From: Tessaracoccus coleopterorum
GTDB lineage: Bacteria > Actinomycetota > Actinomycetes > Propionibacteriales > Propionibacteriaceae
Assembly (NCBI RefSeq): GCF_011174705.1
Contig: NZ_JAANIJ010000001.1
Coordinates: 1,736,001-1,800,000, forward strand
Direction of reading: 5' to 3'
DNA length: 64,000 nucleotides
Positions within the stretch are counted from its first letter, which is position 1. The number at the start of each line of letters is the position of its first letter. A model generated the notes under the pieces. The model saw only the letters and a list, made by a program, of their open reading frames with translations. It was not told where the DNA came from and searched no databases. Shown piece after piece: positions 42,851 to 51,977 of this stretch. The position numbers and the translations under genes are program-made.

Positions 42851-42883
42851 AAAACAACAAAGGCCGTTGCCGGAGCAACGACC
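42851..42883 (-). terminator. Terminator of the tRNA gene
   Basis: On the minus strand, GGTCGTTGC-TCCG-GCAACGGCC is followed by TTTGTTGTTTT, a standard rho-independent terminator. It begins nine bases after the CCA end of the tRNA fragment. Confidence 0.85.
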
Positions 42884-42891
42884 TTCGCGGG

Positions 42892-42920
42892 TGGTGGGCC
42901 TAACTGGACTTGAACCAGAG
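42892..42920 (-). other. tRNA gene 3' end (tRNA-Ile-like), probable attachment site
   Basis: On the minus strand CTGGTTCAAGTCCAG (T-arm) is followed by TTAGGCCCACCA, i.e. the 3' acceptor strand TAGGCCC, the discriminator A and the encoded CCA. The expected partner GGGCCTA, which begins tRNA-Ile(GAU) in actinobacteria, is not found upstream, nor are D and anticodon arms, so only the 3' part is here. With an integrase 175 bp away this is the classic remnant left at one end of an island inserted into a tRNA gene. Confidence 0.7.
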
Positions 42921-43095
42921 CTCAGGCTCAACCCGTCCATGACCCATGAAACTCCTACCTACAAGCACCAAAGCCGTTTCACTAGGCGTGTAATCCTCCT
43001 CCAAGGCTGCTCGAAGAGGCTGGGCAGAGCGAGCAGATCGGGCTAGAGTGGACCCGAAACGTCCTCTATTTGTCCTCTCTTGAAGGGATCTATCG

Positions 43096-44398
43096 ATGGC
43101 ACGCCGCATGACGCTCGGCACGGTCGAGGGCCAGCACAATCATTGGCGGGCGCGGTACCAGCGAGAGGGGCAACGACACGTGCCGGGCCACACATTCAGT
43201 ACGCCAGAACTCGCGTGGGCCTGGCTCCGCTCCGAGCAAACGTTGATCGACCGCGGAGATTGGACCCCACCGGCCACCCGACGCCGGGAGCAGGCGGCCG
43301 AAGCGCAGCGCGAGGCCGAGATATCGACCCCCTTCGGTGCATACGCCCGCGACTGGATCGCGAACCGGACCACACCTCGCGGGACACCGCTGGCGCCACG
43401 CACCGTCTCGGAGTATCACGCCTATCTCGAAGGGCCCCTCGCAGACTTCGCCGGGCGCCCGCTCGCCGACGTCAGCCGTGCCGACGTCAAGGCCTGGTGG
43501 CAGCGCTTCGCAGACAAACCCCGATACCGACACCACGCCTACGCCTTCGCCAAGTCCGTGTACAAGGCGGCAGTAAAGGACTGCCTGCTCGACGTCAATC
43601 CGTGGGACGTCGACAACGCCGCCCGCGTCGTACTGCAAACACCGAAGGCCGTCAGGGCCACCATGATCAACGACCTGACCCCTGAAGACGTCCAAAGGCT
43701 GGCCGACGCCACGCAGCCCGGGCAGTGGCAGGCGCTCGTGCTCCTACTCGCCTGGACCGGCCTTCGCCCAGGCGAAGCCTTCGCCCTGCAACGAGGCGAC
43801 TTCAAGGTCGGCTACATCGACTCAGCTCCCATCTGGCGAATCAACGTCGCCCGCGCAGTGAGCCGAAGCAGGACCCCGAGGGCCGCCGCGTCGACACCAT
43901 CGGGACACCGAAGACACCCGAGTCCATCCGTCATGTATGGCTCCCCCGCACCTCGTGCCGGTCGTGCAAGACCACCTCCACCGCTTCTCCCAGCCGGGAC
44001 CCGAAGGGCTCGTGTTCCCATCGACCAACGAAGTTCTGCCCTTCGCGACGACCCAGCAGGTCGCCGGGACAACCGGCAAGCAGCGCCGCGATCGAAAAGG
44101 AGAAAAGGTCCGGCCCCCGTCAGGATTCACCGGCGCCCGCGAGGCCATCGGGATGCCTGGTCTACGCCTGTACGACCTCAGACACTGGGCCCGCCGCATC
44201 CTCCTGAGCGCCGGCATGGGTGAACTGGCAGTCGAGCAGTACATGGGCCACCGCCTACCCGCCGTCCAGGGCGCCTACGCCGTGCTCGACCCACGCCAGG
44301 TCTGGCCCATCATGCTTCGATGCAGTGAGCTGGCAGGCTGGACACCGGACGCCGCCGCGCCCGGAGGCGGGCAGTCGCCGGGTTGCTCAACGCCATGA
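43096..44398 (+). CDS. Tyrosine-type site-specific integrase (frameshifted)
   Basis: About 434 residues. N-terminal DNA-binding region (HNHWRARYQREGQRHVPGHT), core-binding domain (FGAYARDWIANRTTPRGTPL, VSEYHAYLEGPLADFAGRPL) and catalytic domain. Catalytic residues: Arg in LLAWTGLRPGEAFALQRGDF, His-x-x-Arg in LRLYDLRHWARRILLSAGMG, His in YMGHRLP, and the nucleophile Tyr in VQGAYAVLD. Breaks near 43865 and 43935. It lies beside the tRNA 3' end and most likely integrated the island that follows. The next small gene overlaps its stop (ATGA). Confidence 0.9.
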
Positions 44399-44517
44399 CA
44401 GCCGACCAGTTGGCCGCCGCAGTCAGCGCAATGAGCCCGGACCAACTAGCAATCGTCGTGCCGGCACTGAACCCCGAGGCACTAATCCGACTCCTAGGCA
44501 CCCAGAGCCGACCATGA
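44395..44517 (+). CDS. Small protein coupled to the integrase
   Basis: A 40-residue reading frame whose ATG overlaps the integrase stop. The sequence has two similar helical units (DQLAAAVSAMSPDQLAIVVP), then ALNPEALIRLLGTQSRP. The coupling and repeated pattern suggest a real product, perhaps a helical partner of the integrase. It is too short to assign. Confidence 0.45.
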   Translation: MTADQLAAAVSAMSPDQLAIVVPALNPEALIRLLGTQSRP

Positions 44518-44601
44518 GAGTCCGGACGTCCACGGATCAGAAACGCCTGCTCAGAACGGGCGCCACGCGCCACCTGCGCACCTCGGCCCTAAGTTGACTT
44601 C

Positions 44602-45178
44602 ATGGCCAGATCGCTCGGGGATACCGTCCACTACGCAAGGGAACTTCAACTCAACGCCCACGCGCTTCTCGAGGATGCACAACTCCTCTTCGACCAGGGC
44701 CGATGGGCGAGAGCATTCGCACTGTCCGTCTTGGCTGAAGAGGAAGCAGGCAAGGCTTTGCTCGCCATCGCGGAGCAGCTACCGGGTAATGACTTTGCCG
44801 ACTTCAAACCCAATCGGCACGAGGACAAGCTAACCGCCACGGCCCTCGCTGGGATCGCGTTCCTCGGTGACCTCGGAGACATCCGGGACAAGGCCCGACA
44901 GATCGATAGTGGTGCACTCCATCGCGAGAAGCTCGCCGCGCTGTATGTCGACCAAGGCCCGGATGGACTGCAATCACCGACATCAATCACGTGTGAGGGG
45001 CCACGCAGGCGCTGAGCCGTTCGAGGAAGCTGATCGGTTGGATGACGGCCCATCTCGGGCAGCTGACGCCGGAGGCCATCGACGCTGCAATCCAGCTGGA
45101 TGCCTACCTCACCCCAAGATGGAGAACTACTTCCGGAGCACGGAGAGGCGGCGGGACTTGGTTTTCTTCGTCAGATGA
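44602..45178 (+). CDS. AbiV-family abortive infection-like protein (frameshifted)
   Basis: About 192 residues, all helical. The signature is HALLEDAQLLFDQGRWARAF followed by ALSVLAEEEAGKALLAIAEQ, the AbiV/HEPN-like pattern (helical, with a conserved E-E-x-GKA segment). AbiV in Lactococcus blocks phage translation-stage development. Two indels, near 44980 and 45115, are needed to reach the end (MENYFRSTERRRDLVFFVR). It lies 85 bp behind the integrase small gene, as a cargo gene of the island. Antiphage activity here is inference. Confidence 0.7.
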
Positions 45179-45298
45179 TGGACTGGAGCTTGGCGCAGGC
45201 GCGTGGGGAACCGTCTACCTGCATCGCCTCGCCTGACGCTGCAGGGTGATCCGGCGCTGAACACAGCGCAGTCGGCGGCGTGTCCGGATGCTCAAACG

Positions 45299-45380
45299 TG
45301 GCGTAGAGGGGACTCGAACCCCTGTCGAAACGCCTCTGACTAGGAGTCTACTGAAGAGCACGCCCTGCCGTGCTACGGAT
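45299..45380 (-). other. tRNA/tmRNA 3'-end-like sequence
   Basis: On the minus strand a perfect T-arm, AGGGG-TTCGAGT-CCCCT, is followed by CTACGCCA like a 3' acceptor. It is preceded by GCGTTTCGAC, as found just before the T-arm of tmRNAs. Strong hairpins (GCACG/CGTGC and GACT/AGTC) lie upstream, but D and anticodon arms cannot be drawn as in a normal tRNA. It may be an attachment-site remnant of a tRNA or tmRNA gene, or an att site of a nested element. The rest of 45237-45507 holds nothing else I can support. Confidence 0.4.
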
Positions 45381-45507
45381 CTGCAACGAACCGACCGATT
45401 CGCGGACAGAGCCCCAAAGAAGGCGGCTGGGCCTAGATGGCCTCCGCACCGTCTCCAGGATGCAAGACGCGTGACGCTACTGGCCCGGACGGGCCTCCCG
45501 CGTGTCG

Positions 45508-46702
45508 TCACTGCCATCCGTACTTCGGTTTCGGCTCTGGCCTGCCCCACCCGACCCGCTCCTCGTGGGTCCACTGCGGCGGCGCCCCCGCGGGAAGTTG
45601 CGACGCGGGTCGGTGGCCCCGAGCAGGCCGCGCGCCCACTCGACGAACTCCCCGGACTGCCCGTCGGTGCCGACAGGGACCTCGTCCAGGAACTCCGTTA
45701 GCCCGCGGTGCCGGGCCCAGGCGTCGGTGCGCTCGTGCAGCTGGCACTCCCACTTCTCGTACTCGTCGCGCAGCTTGCCGATCCGGTGAGCCTCGCGTCG
45801 GCGGGCCTCTTCCTCCTCCTCGCGGATGCGTTGCTGCTCGGCCAAGTGAAGTGCTCGCTTGGTAGCGTCCTCGATCACGTTCAGGATGTCGACCAGCTGG
45901 TGCTCCACCGTCTTGCGGACGCCGTCGACGAACTTTATGTCCGTCTTCCGGTTGTTCTCGGTGAGGTGAAGCCGCAGGCGCCCGGTGCCGAGGTAGTCGT
46001 ATGCGGGCGGGTGGACGTACTTGCCAGCTGCCCGGTCGGCGGCCTCCTTGGGCGTGTCCTGGTGCGGCTCGCGCTTGGTGACCTCGTCGAACACCAGGCC
46101 GATGGGTGCATGTCCCGCGTCGATCAGAAGCAGCGCCTGCGTGTCGTAGCCTATGGTCTTCCCGCTCCAGCGATCTTGGTGCGTGGTGCCCAGCACCGGC
46201 GTGATCGTCCAGCCGCGGGCCAGAGCCTCCGTGACCAGCGAGTGCACGATCAGCACGCAGCGGCGGCGTGCGAACTTCGGCAGTCGCCCGGGTCGGTCGC
46301 GGATCTCCTTGACTGCAGGGTGCGGCCGCCGTACGACCTGCCTCAGCGGAATCTCGGCGGCAGGCTCCTCGGCGACCGGCACCCCCTCCACAGGGTCCGG
46401 TTCCCGCTCGGATTTGGTGATCCGTGCGGCCGGCTGCTTCTGCTTCGCTGGCCGGGGCCCCGTGGAGCTCGGACCGGTTCCCCGGCCTTGGGTGGGTAGG
46501 CGCCATGCTCAGCGAACCAGCGGCCAGCCTCAGTCAGCTCGGCCGTCCAGTAGCCACCCTTGCGACGGACGATCGCGAGCTTCCGGGCAACCAGGGCCTG
46601 CACGCTTGCCTTCATCCTCCGATCAGGCGGGTCGGCGGTTTCCCCTGCCGCCAGCCAAGCCAGCGCCTCTCGTTGGGTATCATTCACGGGCCGCTGTGAC
46701 AT
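45508..46702 (-). CDS. Protein with N-terminal winged helix and central coiled coil (frameshifted)
   Basis: About 398 residues. The N-terminal ~75 (RPVNDTQREALAWLAAGETA; VARKLAIVRRKGGYWTAELT; GRWFAEHGAYPP) look like a winged helix. A central region (LIVHSLVTEALARGWTITPV, WSGKTIGYDTQALLLIDAGH) precedes a Glu/Arg-rich coiled coil (LAEQQRIREEEEEARRREAH) and helix (YEKWECQLHERTDAWARHRG). It ends ERVGWGRPEPKPKYGWQ. Breaks near 46460 and 45600. Such proteins appear on actinobacterial plasmids and islands; I cannot assign a function. Confidence 0.6.
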
Positions 46703-47119
46703 GTGCCTCAGTCTGCCCACGCTGCACGCCGTCGGAGAGGCGTTGCCGACAACCAGGTCACGCAACAGTTCGAGCCCATACGCCGGAGCACCGCCCGATT
46801 CACGAGCAGCTGGGCCCGACAGCCCTTAGGTGCCAGTGGATCAGGAGAGTCCTGATACCCAGTTGTTCATCTCAGTGTTCACAAAATCGCCAGAGTAGAC
46901 GTTAAAGATGCCGGGAAGTACGCGGACTGAGAGTAACTGTTGGTTGTGGTCCTCAAGGTTCTGTTGGAACCCGCCATCCACAGAGATGGGATGCCGCCCT
47001 GCCCTGCCTGTACTCGCCGACTCTGTCAGTCTGCAAGACTACCCATACGCGCTTGTGGCACGGCAGGCTCAGCGGACTGCCCTCCGACATACTCGGGCAG
47101 ACAAGGGGAGGAGACCGAG
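46703..47119. other. Gene-free stretch
   Basis: Between two outward-facing genes. No protein gene is supported in 417 bases. It probably holds the promoters of the coiled-coil protein and the SIR2 gene, but no clear operator is visible. Confidence 0.5.
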
Positions 47120-48726
47120 GTGGGGACGACACCTGTTGCGCAACTGCAGGAGGCCTTGGAGCAGGCTCAGGCCCTGCCAGTCCTTTTCGTGGGGTCGGGT
47201 TTGTCACGAAGGTACCTGGGCTCTCCCGACTGGGATGGCCTGCTCGACCACTTCGCGAGCTTGACAAACCGACCCATTTCCTATTACCGGGGCGCGCTGG
47301 AAACGATCGGCCTAAGATTGCTAGCATCATCGCCGATGAATTCTATGACGTGTGGTTCCGCGAACCCGAATACAGCGAATCTCGCACGCTTTATGAGTCG
47401 GACGTCGAACAGGTGGCCGATCCGCTTAAGTTTGAGATCGCCCAGTACATCGCAAATCACGATGTGATCTCGGATCCAGGAATAGCGGCTGAGCTAGACG
47501 CACTAGGTCGTGCGCGCGCACATGCTGTGATAACGACCAACTGGGACACAATGCTCGAAACGCATTTCGAAGGTCTCGAGGTGTTTGTGGGCCAGCAGGA
47601 CGTGCTCTTCGCGACCACTCAAGCTGTCGGCGAGATTTACAAGATTCACGGTTCGGTCACTGATCCCAAGTCGCTGATCGTCACCAGCGAGGACTACACG
47701 CACTACTGGGATAGGAACCCCTACCTTATCGCGAAACTCCTAACCATGCTGGTCGAACACCCCGTTCTCTTCATCGGATATGGTCTCGGTGATGCGCACA
47801 TCAACAGGATGTTGGAGAATTTGATCACTTGCTTAACGGCCGAGCAAATCGAGGTCCTTAACGATCGCCTTGTCTTCGTAAGACGGACGCAAGCGGGTGA
47901 CGAGAGCGTGATGCAACGCGGATCTATGACCGTGGGCCCACACACGCTGACGATCCGCGAGTATGTGTGCGCGGACTTTCTTGAGCTGTTCTCGATGCTA
48001 GGAGCGCTGCCCGAACGCTTCCCCGCCAAGCTCCTGAGGCGACTGCGGCAAAGTGTTTACGAACTCACCTTCTCCACTGAGCCCAGCGGTCGAGTCCACG
48101 TCCTCCCCATCGACGGCAAAGACATCGATGATGTTGAGATCGTTGTTGGGGTAGGGACAATGGAGCGGCTTGGAGAGAAGGGCTACTCTGCGCTTGGTCG
48201 TTCAGACATCTGTCGGGATATGCTTACCTGTGAGACCGACCATAATGCTGAGCGGCTTGCCAGTGACCTCGTCCCACGCCTTCTTCGCGGGGCCAAGTTT
48301 GTTCCCGTCTACTACCCCCTATACCTTGCGGGCCTGTTGGATGAGGCCGGAAACCCCACAGATACCGCGGGCTTGCCTGCGAATGGCCGGGCCTTGATCA
48401 GTGGGTCGACAAAGCTGACCCCCTACGTCGTGCGCGATAAAGCGAAGCGTCAAAAGCAGACGTTCCGTGAACTCCTCGAAGAAGAAGACAAGAATGTGGC
48501 TCTAGAATACGGACTCGTATGCATGTACGAGGTGGCGGACGTGGTCGCACTGAAGGAATTCCTGCTTGAGAGAGTACCCGCGACCGATCCGGTGAGCACC
48601 CCTCTGGCCAAGCTGTGCTGCAAGTATGACAGACTTGTCTACGGTCCAGATTTCGATGGGGATCGTGGGGACTTGTACACAGCGTTGGGCGTCAGGAGAG
48701 ATAGACGTCGAAGGCGCGAGGGCTAA
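47120..48726 (+). CDS. SIR2-domain defence-type protein (one frameshift)
   Basis: About 535 residues. The N-terminal SIR2-like NAD-binding domain has [20 protein letters not shown] (GxGxS), [36 protein letters not shown] with the catalytic-type His, and [20 protein letters not shown]. The C-terminal ~280 residues have no recognised domain. Unlike the sirtuin at 38.7 kb it lacks zinc cysteines, as do SIR2 proteins of bacterial antiphage systems that cleave NAD. Codon use is visibly more AT-rich than its neighbours, pointing to transfer. GTG at 47120 follows GGGGAGGAG. One indel near 47305. Confidence 0.75.
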
Positions 48727-48809
48727 ACCTGCCTGTTCACTGTGGCACCCGTGGGCGCCATACAGGATGTCACGACGCGACTTGACCAAACCCGCTTCGC
48801 ACTGACGCC

Positions 48810-50105
48810 TCATCCATCGCCTTCCCGAGTGTCCATCGCTGTCAAGACGCCTTCTTCGGCGTGGCGATGGTTGGGCGCCGTGAGAGAGACTTCAAGCGCC
48901 GTCGGAGCTGAAAGGTCGATCCGCAGTCGTTCGATCTCGCTCGCATCACCGTCGGTGAAACGCGCCTTCATGAGGGCAAGCATGTCCTCCTGCCGCGGCT
49001 GGCCGAAGGTCAGCCGGTACAGCGCCACGTCCCGCTTGACGTTGTCGAGGTTGCTTTCGTCCCTACTCAGGGGTACGGGCGACGTGACGCTCGATCCGGT
49101 GCTCTCCCGGGTAGGTCCAGTGAGGCGCGAAGGAACCGAGACCATGATCTTCCCGCGACGCCAATTCGTACAGCTTCGCCCAAGGGTTGGCTGCCCCGCT
49201 TCTGCGCGCATCATCGCCGTGTCGGGCCGCAAGGTTCCTCCGGACAGCCAGCCCGTCATATCGGTCGACCCGCCCCTCGCGCTGCTCAAAGTCGATGGGG
49301 TTGGGCGGGGTGTTCCAGTGGTAGACGCTCCTGCTCCACCAATGAAAGTCAACGCCTTCCTGCCCGATGGATGTGGTCGCCAGAACGAACGGATGGAACG
49401 GACTGTTGAACGCCTGACGCACGACGGGTTGTCGGGCGCTCTCCTCGTTCTCTCGACGCCCGCCGAAGCGGAGTGCAAACCGCGTGGAGAAGCGCCGCCG
49501 GTACCCCGCGTCTTGATCGGTCGGGTCGAACACCTCGACGGTCGACGAGCGCATCTCCAGCGCCACCGAGGCCATGCGGGCGATCTCGAGCAGGAGTTTA
49601 TCGTCGACAGGCGGCGACCCGAGGCTGACGTGGAGGTGGTGGAGGTACTCGTCGAGGGTTGCCTGCAGGTTCCCCCACGCGCAGTAGGTGACGATCTTCC
49701 GCCAATACGGCTCCACGCCAGGAACGAGTTGATCCAGGAGCAGGATGGCCTCGGGACGTGAGAACAGAGTGCGTAAGGCGCCTGAAAGTCGCACCGCGGC
49801 CACCCATCGGCCGCTGACGGAGACGCCTGGCTCACCAACGGAGAAGCGTGACAGCGCTCGGTACGCAATGTTCCCCGGGCTGTGGATGGCCACGTCGGCC
49901 ACTGCCGCGAGTCCTTCAGGAGCCAGTCGACGGTCCTGGCCACGCCCCGGATCTGTAGAGCGAGCTCCACGTGCTTCTGCTGGCGAGACCGGACCATGGG
50001 CACCTCATCGCCTGACGGTGGCTCGTCCACCAGGTCCTCGTGGCGCTCGAAGGCGGCCAGCACTTGGCGCTCGTCCAGATCGTCGGGACAAGGCTGAATA
50101 CGACA
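48810..50105 (-). CDS. Superfamily 2 helicase, C-terminal fragment
   Basis: About 430 residues of a helicase C-terminal half. Motif V/VI region: FHPFVLATTSIGQEGVDFHW then NTPPNPIDFEQREGRVDRYD (QxxGRxxR). Upstream is a long helical region (ILLLDQLVPGVEPYWRKIVT). The N-terminal ATPase core with Walker A and DExx is missing: the gene is cut at about 50.1 kb, beside an equally cut OLD nuclease gene. Breaks near 49915 and 49065. It resembles large helicases of phage-defence loci, but I cannot name the system. Confidence 0.65.
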   Translation of the reverse strand, partial: CRIQPCPDDLDERQVLAAFERHEDLVDEPPSGDEVPMVRSRQQKHVELALQIRGVARTVDWLLKDSRQWPTWPSTARGTLRTERCHASPLVSQASPSAADGWPRCDFQAPYALCSHVPRPSCSWINSFLAWSRIGGRSSPTARGGTCRQPSTSTSTTSTSASGRRLSTINSCSRSPAWPRWRWRCARRPSRCSTRPIKTRGTGGASPRGLHSASAGVERTRRAPDNPSCVRRSTVRSIRSFWRPHPSGRKALTFIGGAGASTTGTPRPTPSTLSSARGGSTDMTGWLSGGTLRPDTAMMRAEAGQPTLGRSCTNWRRGKIMVSVPSRLTGPTRESTGSSVTSPVPLSRDESNLDNVKRDVALYRLTFGQPRQEDMLALMKARFTDGDASEIERLRIDLSAPTALEVSLTAPNHRHAEEGVLTAMDTREGDG

Positions 50106-51093
50106 ATGAAGATGATGCACCCGCACCCGACGACTGGGGGCGGCTGGAGCAACGGTTCCGGCCAGCGAATCTCGTCATTATTGACGAGCCAGAAGCGGCG
50201 TTGCATCGGGCTGCAGAGCGGCACATGGCTCTCGGCCTGGACGGCCTGACCGTCGTCGGTCCTCAGGTCGTAGTGGCCACTCACTCGCCTGAGATCCTGA
50301 ACCGGCCCGAGGTCAGCCTGATCCACGTCCACCGCCACCGAGGGGACCCACCTCAACCAGTCAGATGCCCAAGTTCGACCTCGAGGAGTCCTACGCTGAG
50401 CTGGGCATGCTCCCCTCAGACCTGATCGGTATGTATCGGGTCTTCTTGTTGGTTGAGGGCGAACACGACGAAATCGTGGTGCGCGCTTTGCTTCCGGATG
50501 TGCTCGAAGCGTCGCGAGTGAAGATCGTCGCCATGCGCGGAGGGGCCAAGCTTCCCACCACTGTAGAGAGCCAGTTGTTGTTCGACATGACCACAGCGCA
50601 TGTCGTCGCGCTGCTGGACAACGTGGCAGCCAGCGAGATCGACGCAACCTGGTTGGAGGCTCAAGAACGCTACCTGAGCGGAGACGCCGACCTAGCCATC
50701 GACTACCTCACCGGCCAGATGCGGGGCCGGAAGGGCGAGGAGTACCAGTGGATCTCCCAATGGTTGGCTAGAGCCTTGAAGAAGGGCGTCCACGAGAGAC
50801 TCCTCCCGTATGGACTGGCCGCACGAGACATCATCGAGTACCTGCCGGCCGAGGCCATCGTGCCCAAAGCGCACAAGTCGTGGGTTGAGTTACGCGCCGA
50901 GCATGACGCAGCCAGGCCTGGCCTGGACCGCTCGAAGGGCCTGCACGACTTCAAGACCTGGCTGACCCGCACCTACGCCGCCGACGTCAGCCCTCAGGCG
51001 ATACGTGCAGCAGCGGCCACCGTCACCGACATCCCCACCGAGTTCCAGAAACTCCGCTACCGGCTACGAGAGGTCGCTTCCCGCCGGCCCTGA
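50100..51093 (+). CDS. OLD-family ATPase/TOPRIM nuclease, C-terminal fragment (one frameshift)
   Basis: About 330 residues. It opens in the late ABC-type ATPase region: NLVIIDEPEAALHRAAERHM (Walker B), then GPQVVVATHSPEILNRPEVS with the switch His. The TOPRIM part has VFLLVEGEHDEIVVRALLPD (catalytic Glu) and AHVVALLDNVAASEIDATWL (acidic strand). This is the end of an OLD (overcoming lysogenization defect) nuclease, often a defence gene. The P-loop half is absent and the join lies at about 50.1 kb. One indel near 50340. Not functional as an ATPase unless the rest is elsewhere. Confidence 0.75.
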
Positions 51094-51251
51094 CCGCTAC
51101 GTCAGATCCGGCAACACCGGGTGCGGTGTCTAGCTTCCCGAGCTCAACAGCAGAGCCCGAGGTGCTCCTAGTACTCAGCTGCAGAGTGTTCGCCCCGCAT
51201 GGCCAGACACTTTGCGCTGACGTACCCCGTGGCCCGCCGCTTGACCGCGGC

Positions 51252-51419
51252 TCACGCGTCGGTCTCGCCGAGCTCGCGCAGGTCCTTGCGGCATTCCGCA
51301 ACGATCCATGCGACGAAGCCGGGCCTCTCCTCTGTCCGGATGTGTGCGTTCTGGATGAAGATCGAGCAGCCGACGATAGCCGTGTGTCCGTATCGCCCTC
51401 GGTAGAACGTGCGGGTCAT
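51252..51419 (-). CDS. Small protein coupled to the coiled-coil gene
   Basis: A 55-residue reading frame starting MTRTFYRGRYGHTAIVGCSI, then FIQNAHIRTEERPGFVAWIV and AECRKDLRELGETDA. Its ATG overlaps the stop of the upstream gene (ATGA), strong support for expression. It appears to be a small alpha/beta protein with no recognised family. Confidence 0.5.
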   Translation of the reverse strand: MTRTFYRGRYGHTAIVGCSIFIQNAHIRTEERPGFVAWIVAECRKDLRELGETDA

Positions 51420-51856
51420 CCCCTCGCGGAAGGTTGCCTTCCTGCTTCGGCGCGTTGCTGGATCTGTTCGGCCCGTGTGGCGCGGGCGTTGGCGGTGGCG
51501 ACCTGCTCGGCGGCCTCGCTGGAGACCGCTTCGAGTTGCGCTTCGACGGCTTCCGGATCTCCGACGGTGCGGAGCTCGTCGACCAGACTGCTGAGCTGCT
51601 GGCCCAGGTGCTCGATCATCCCCGAGACCTGGCCGGTGATCATGCTCGCCCGCTGCCGCGCCGCGTCGACCGGATATGCCTCAACCTGTTGAGGCCCCTC
51701 CGCCAACCTCTGCCGCGCACGCCACGCAGCCGCCCGAGTGTGACCAGGGTCGTCGCAATACTCCGGCGGACGGCCGGTGCCATCGGACGGCACCGCCGGC
51801 TGCTCACACCCGGAACCGGCACATCTGCTGATCAGTCTGCTGAGTCTCGGCGTCAC
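51416..51856 (-). CDS. Zinc-site and coiled-coil protein, plasmid/island type
   Basis: An intact 146-residue protein. The N-terminus has a possible zinc site, RCAGSGCEQPAVPSDGTGRP then PEYCDDPGHTRAAAWRARQR (Cys-x5-Cys ... Cys-x4-His). A long coiled coil follows (GQLSSLVDELRTVGDPEAVE-type; EQVATANARATRAEQIQQRA). This architecture, a small zinc head with a long coil, is frequent on actinobacterial mobile elements, probably for DNA binding. It is divergent from the PD-(D/E)XK gene with a repeat-rich gap between. Confidence 0.6.
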   Translation of the reverse strand: MTPRLSRLISRCAGSGCEQPAVPSDGTGRPPEYCDDPGHTRAAAWRARQRLAEGPQQVEAYPVDAARQRASMITGQVSGMIEHLGQQLSSLVDELRTVGDPEAVEAQLEAVSSEAAEQVATANARATRAEQIQQRAEAGRQPSARG

Positions 51857-51862
51857 GACAGC

Positions 51863-51895
51863 ACGTAACGTAATGACGTAACGCTACGTGACGAA
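51863..51895. repeat. GTAACG/ACGT repeat cluster in divergent promoter
   Basis: CACGTAACG, GACGTAACG and CTACGTGACG follow each other within 33 bases between two divergent genes. They read as direct repeats of (A)CGTAACG plus a partial inverted copy. Likely operator sites, or iteron-like sites. Confidence 0.45.
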
Positions 51896-51977
51896 AGCTG
51901 CATCAGTCCGCCTGAGACTTCGTCGCGGGTCACCTGTTTGTGCGCCTGGACGCCGAAACGGGTGTAGGAAGGTGTCT

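Larger units (their letters stand above)
42605..43095. other. Gene-free stretch at island boundary
   Basis: No protein gene is visible here. It contains the hairpin at 42805-42835, a tRNA 3' end with its terminator (42851-42919) and about 175 bases of unassigned sequence before the integrase start. Confidence 0.7.

Noticed and set aside
45299..45380. A complete functional tRNA gene
   Set aside because: The T-arm and 3' end look right, but D-arm, anticodon arm and 5' acceptor cannot be drawn with normal pairing; kept only as a tRNA/tmRNA-like end.
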